In this document: in pieces, positions 4,704 to 5,491 of the stretch
Position numbering within the stretch: the stretch's first letter is position 1
Layout of the letters: the number at the start of each line of letters is the position of its first letter
Origin: Hydrogenothermaceae bacterium
GTDB lineage: Bacteria; Aquificota; Aquificia; Aquificales; Hydrogenothermaceae
Direction of reading: 5' to 3'
DNA length: 5,491 nt
NCBI GenBank assembly: GCA_026985705.1
Contig: JALSPY010000015.1
Location: 1 to 5,491, forward strand
Program-made: the position numbers and the translations under genes
The notes under the pieces: model-generated
Told to the model about the DNA's origin: nothing
Seen by the model: the letters and a program-made list of their open reading frames with translations, nothing else
The model's database searches: none

Positions 4704-5491
4704 TTAAACTACTTCTTTTAAATCTAAGAGAACCATCAAAAGTCTGTCTATACCTAAAGATGCTCCACTACACTTAGGAAGGTCTTTAACTGAATTTATA
4801 AAGTCTATATCTAAATTATATTCCTTTCCTGTTTCCCTATACTTTTTTTCTATATCCTGTTGAAGGATTTCTTTTAAAAGTTCACTATCCCTTAACTCCT
4901 GATAACCGTTTACTAGCTCAACTCCTCCAATGTAAGCTTCAAACCTTTTTGCAATATTTCCTTTAATTTCTGATAAAGCTCCTAACTCTTTCGGATAGTT
5001 ATATATAAAAGTAGGTTTATCCTTCCCTAGATTATTTTCTACATAGAATGAATAAATTGTGTAAAATAACTCTTCCCAGTTGTCAGGATTAATATTTGAA
5101 TGTTTTAAAGGCGAATTTTTCAAAAATTTATACATTGAGTTTTTATCATAGATATCAACTTTTGTGTATCTGTAGAAAGCCTCTTCAACTGTTAACTTTT
5201 CCCAGTTTGATAAATCATACTCCCTTCCATTAAATTTAATCTTTGTTTTTTTATAAATAGAAATTGCAGATTGAACAAATATATTTTTTGTGTCCTCCAT
5301 TAAATCATCTAAGTCATAATCAACTCTATACCATTCAAGCATTAAAAACTCTGTTTTATGAATTTTAGAGCCTTCATAATTTCTAAAAACTTTAGTTATC
5401 TGATAAATATCTCTTTTTATCTTAGATAAGATTATTTTCATTTCATATTCAGGGGATGTGTGTAAATAACCTAATCTTTTCTTCCCATCCG
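4704..5491 (-). CDS. epmA: EF-P lysine ligase, EpmA/GenX/PoxA family (5'-partial)
   Basis: A class II lysyl-tRNA-synthetase paralogue without the anticodon-binding domain. In E. coli it attaches (R)-beta-lysine to a lysine of elongation factor P, easing ribosome stalling at proline runs. The frame stays open from the stop (4706-4704) to the right edge, giving 261 residues of about 325. The first Met (5441) is internal: upstream codons read GYLHTSPEYEMK, matching the TSPEYHMK active-site region of E. coli EpmA. Motif 2 reads KVFRNYEGSKIHKTEFLMLEWYR. NNLGKDKPTFIYNYP and GGVELVNGYQEL align with substrate-pocket segments, and motif 3 is CSGASLGIDRLLM near the end. Where E. coli has FRNEE this protein has FRNYE, so the usual motif-2 glutamate is tyrosine. 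It converges on the lipoprotein gene, with 32 nt between the stops. EpmB and efp are not in the window, so the exact substrate is inferred. Confidence 0.92.
   Translation of the reverse strand, partial: DGKKRLGYLHTSPEYEMKIILSKIKRDIYQITKVFRNYEGSKIHKTEFLMLEWYRVDYDLDDLMEDTKNIFVQSAISIYKKTKIKFNGREYDLSNWEKLTVEEAFYRYTKVDIYDKNSMYKFLKNSPLKHSNINPDNWEELFYTIYSFYVENNLGKDKPTFIYNYPKELGALSEIKGNIAKRFEAYIGGVELVNGYQELRDSELLKEILQQDIEKKYRETGKEYNLDIDFINSVKDLPKCSGASLGIDRLLMVLLDLKEVV

Overview
The window is strongly AT-rich chromosomal DNA with tightly packed bacterial genes. Codon use leans on AGA for arginine and ATA for isoleucine, and the proteins are rich in Lys, Glu and Ile. Together with the gene types seen, this suggests a low-GC thermophile, most plausibly Aquificota (Hydrogenothermaceae such as Sulfurihydrogenibium). 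A thermophilic campylobacterote is an alternative. This placement is inference from composition and protein style, not from a database match.

Left part (1-3137), minus strand: leuA (2-isopropylmalate synthase) is followed 27 nt later by a membrane-anchored M23 metallopeptidase with two Ig-like domains and a TTG start behind a strong Shine-Dalgarno. After an 82-nt gap comes the first 44 codons of a further gene, probably glnD (PII uridylyltransferase), which runs off the left edge. leuA and the peptidase look co-transcribed. The partial gene may have its own promoter, where an AT-only palindrome fills the spacer.

Middle (3138-3391): a 254-nt divergent regulatory region separates leuA from the plus-strand genes. 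It holds a perfect 9-bp inverted repeat with an 8-nt spacer, an 11-bp direct repeat with a 16-bp period, and weak promoter-like sequence.

Right-centre (3392-4671), plus strand: three small genes probably form one transcription unit. The first encodes a thioredoxin-fold-like protein with no usual active-site cysteine but a Cys-Cys pair at its C-terminus. The second encodes an 89-residue two-helix membrane protein. The third encodes a lipoprotein with 15 cysteines, ten of them in CX3C pairs on either side of a charged helix. This cluster is the least explained part of the window. A link to thiol chemistry at the cell envelope is a hypothesis only.

Right edge (4704-5491), minus strand and convergent with the lipoprotein gene: a class II lysyl-tRNA-synthetase-like enzyme of the EpmA/GenX/PoxA family, which modifies elongation factor P. 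Its reading frame stays open to the window edge and conserved family sequence lies upstream of the first Met, so the gene is 5'-truncated by the window. No convincing rRNA, tRNA, CRISPR or insertion sequence was seen.
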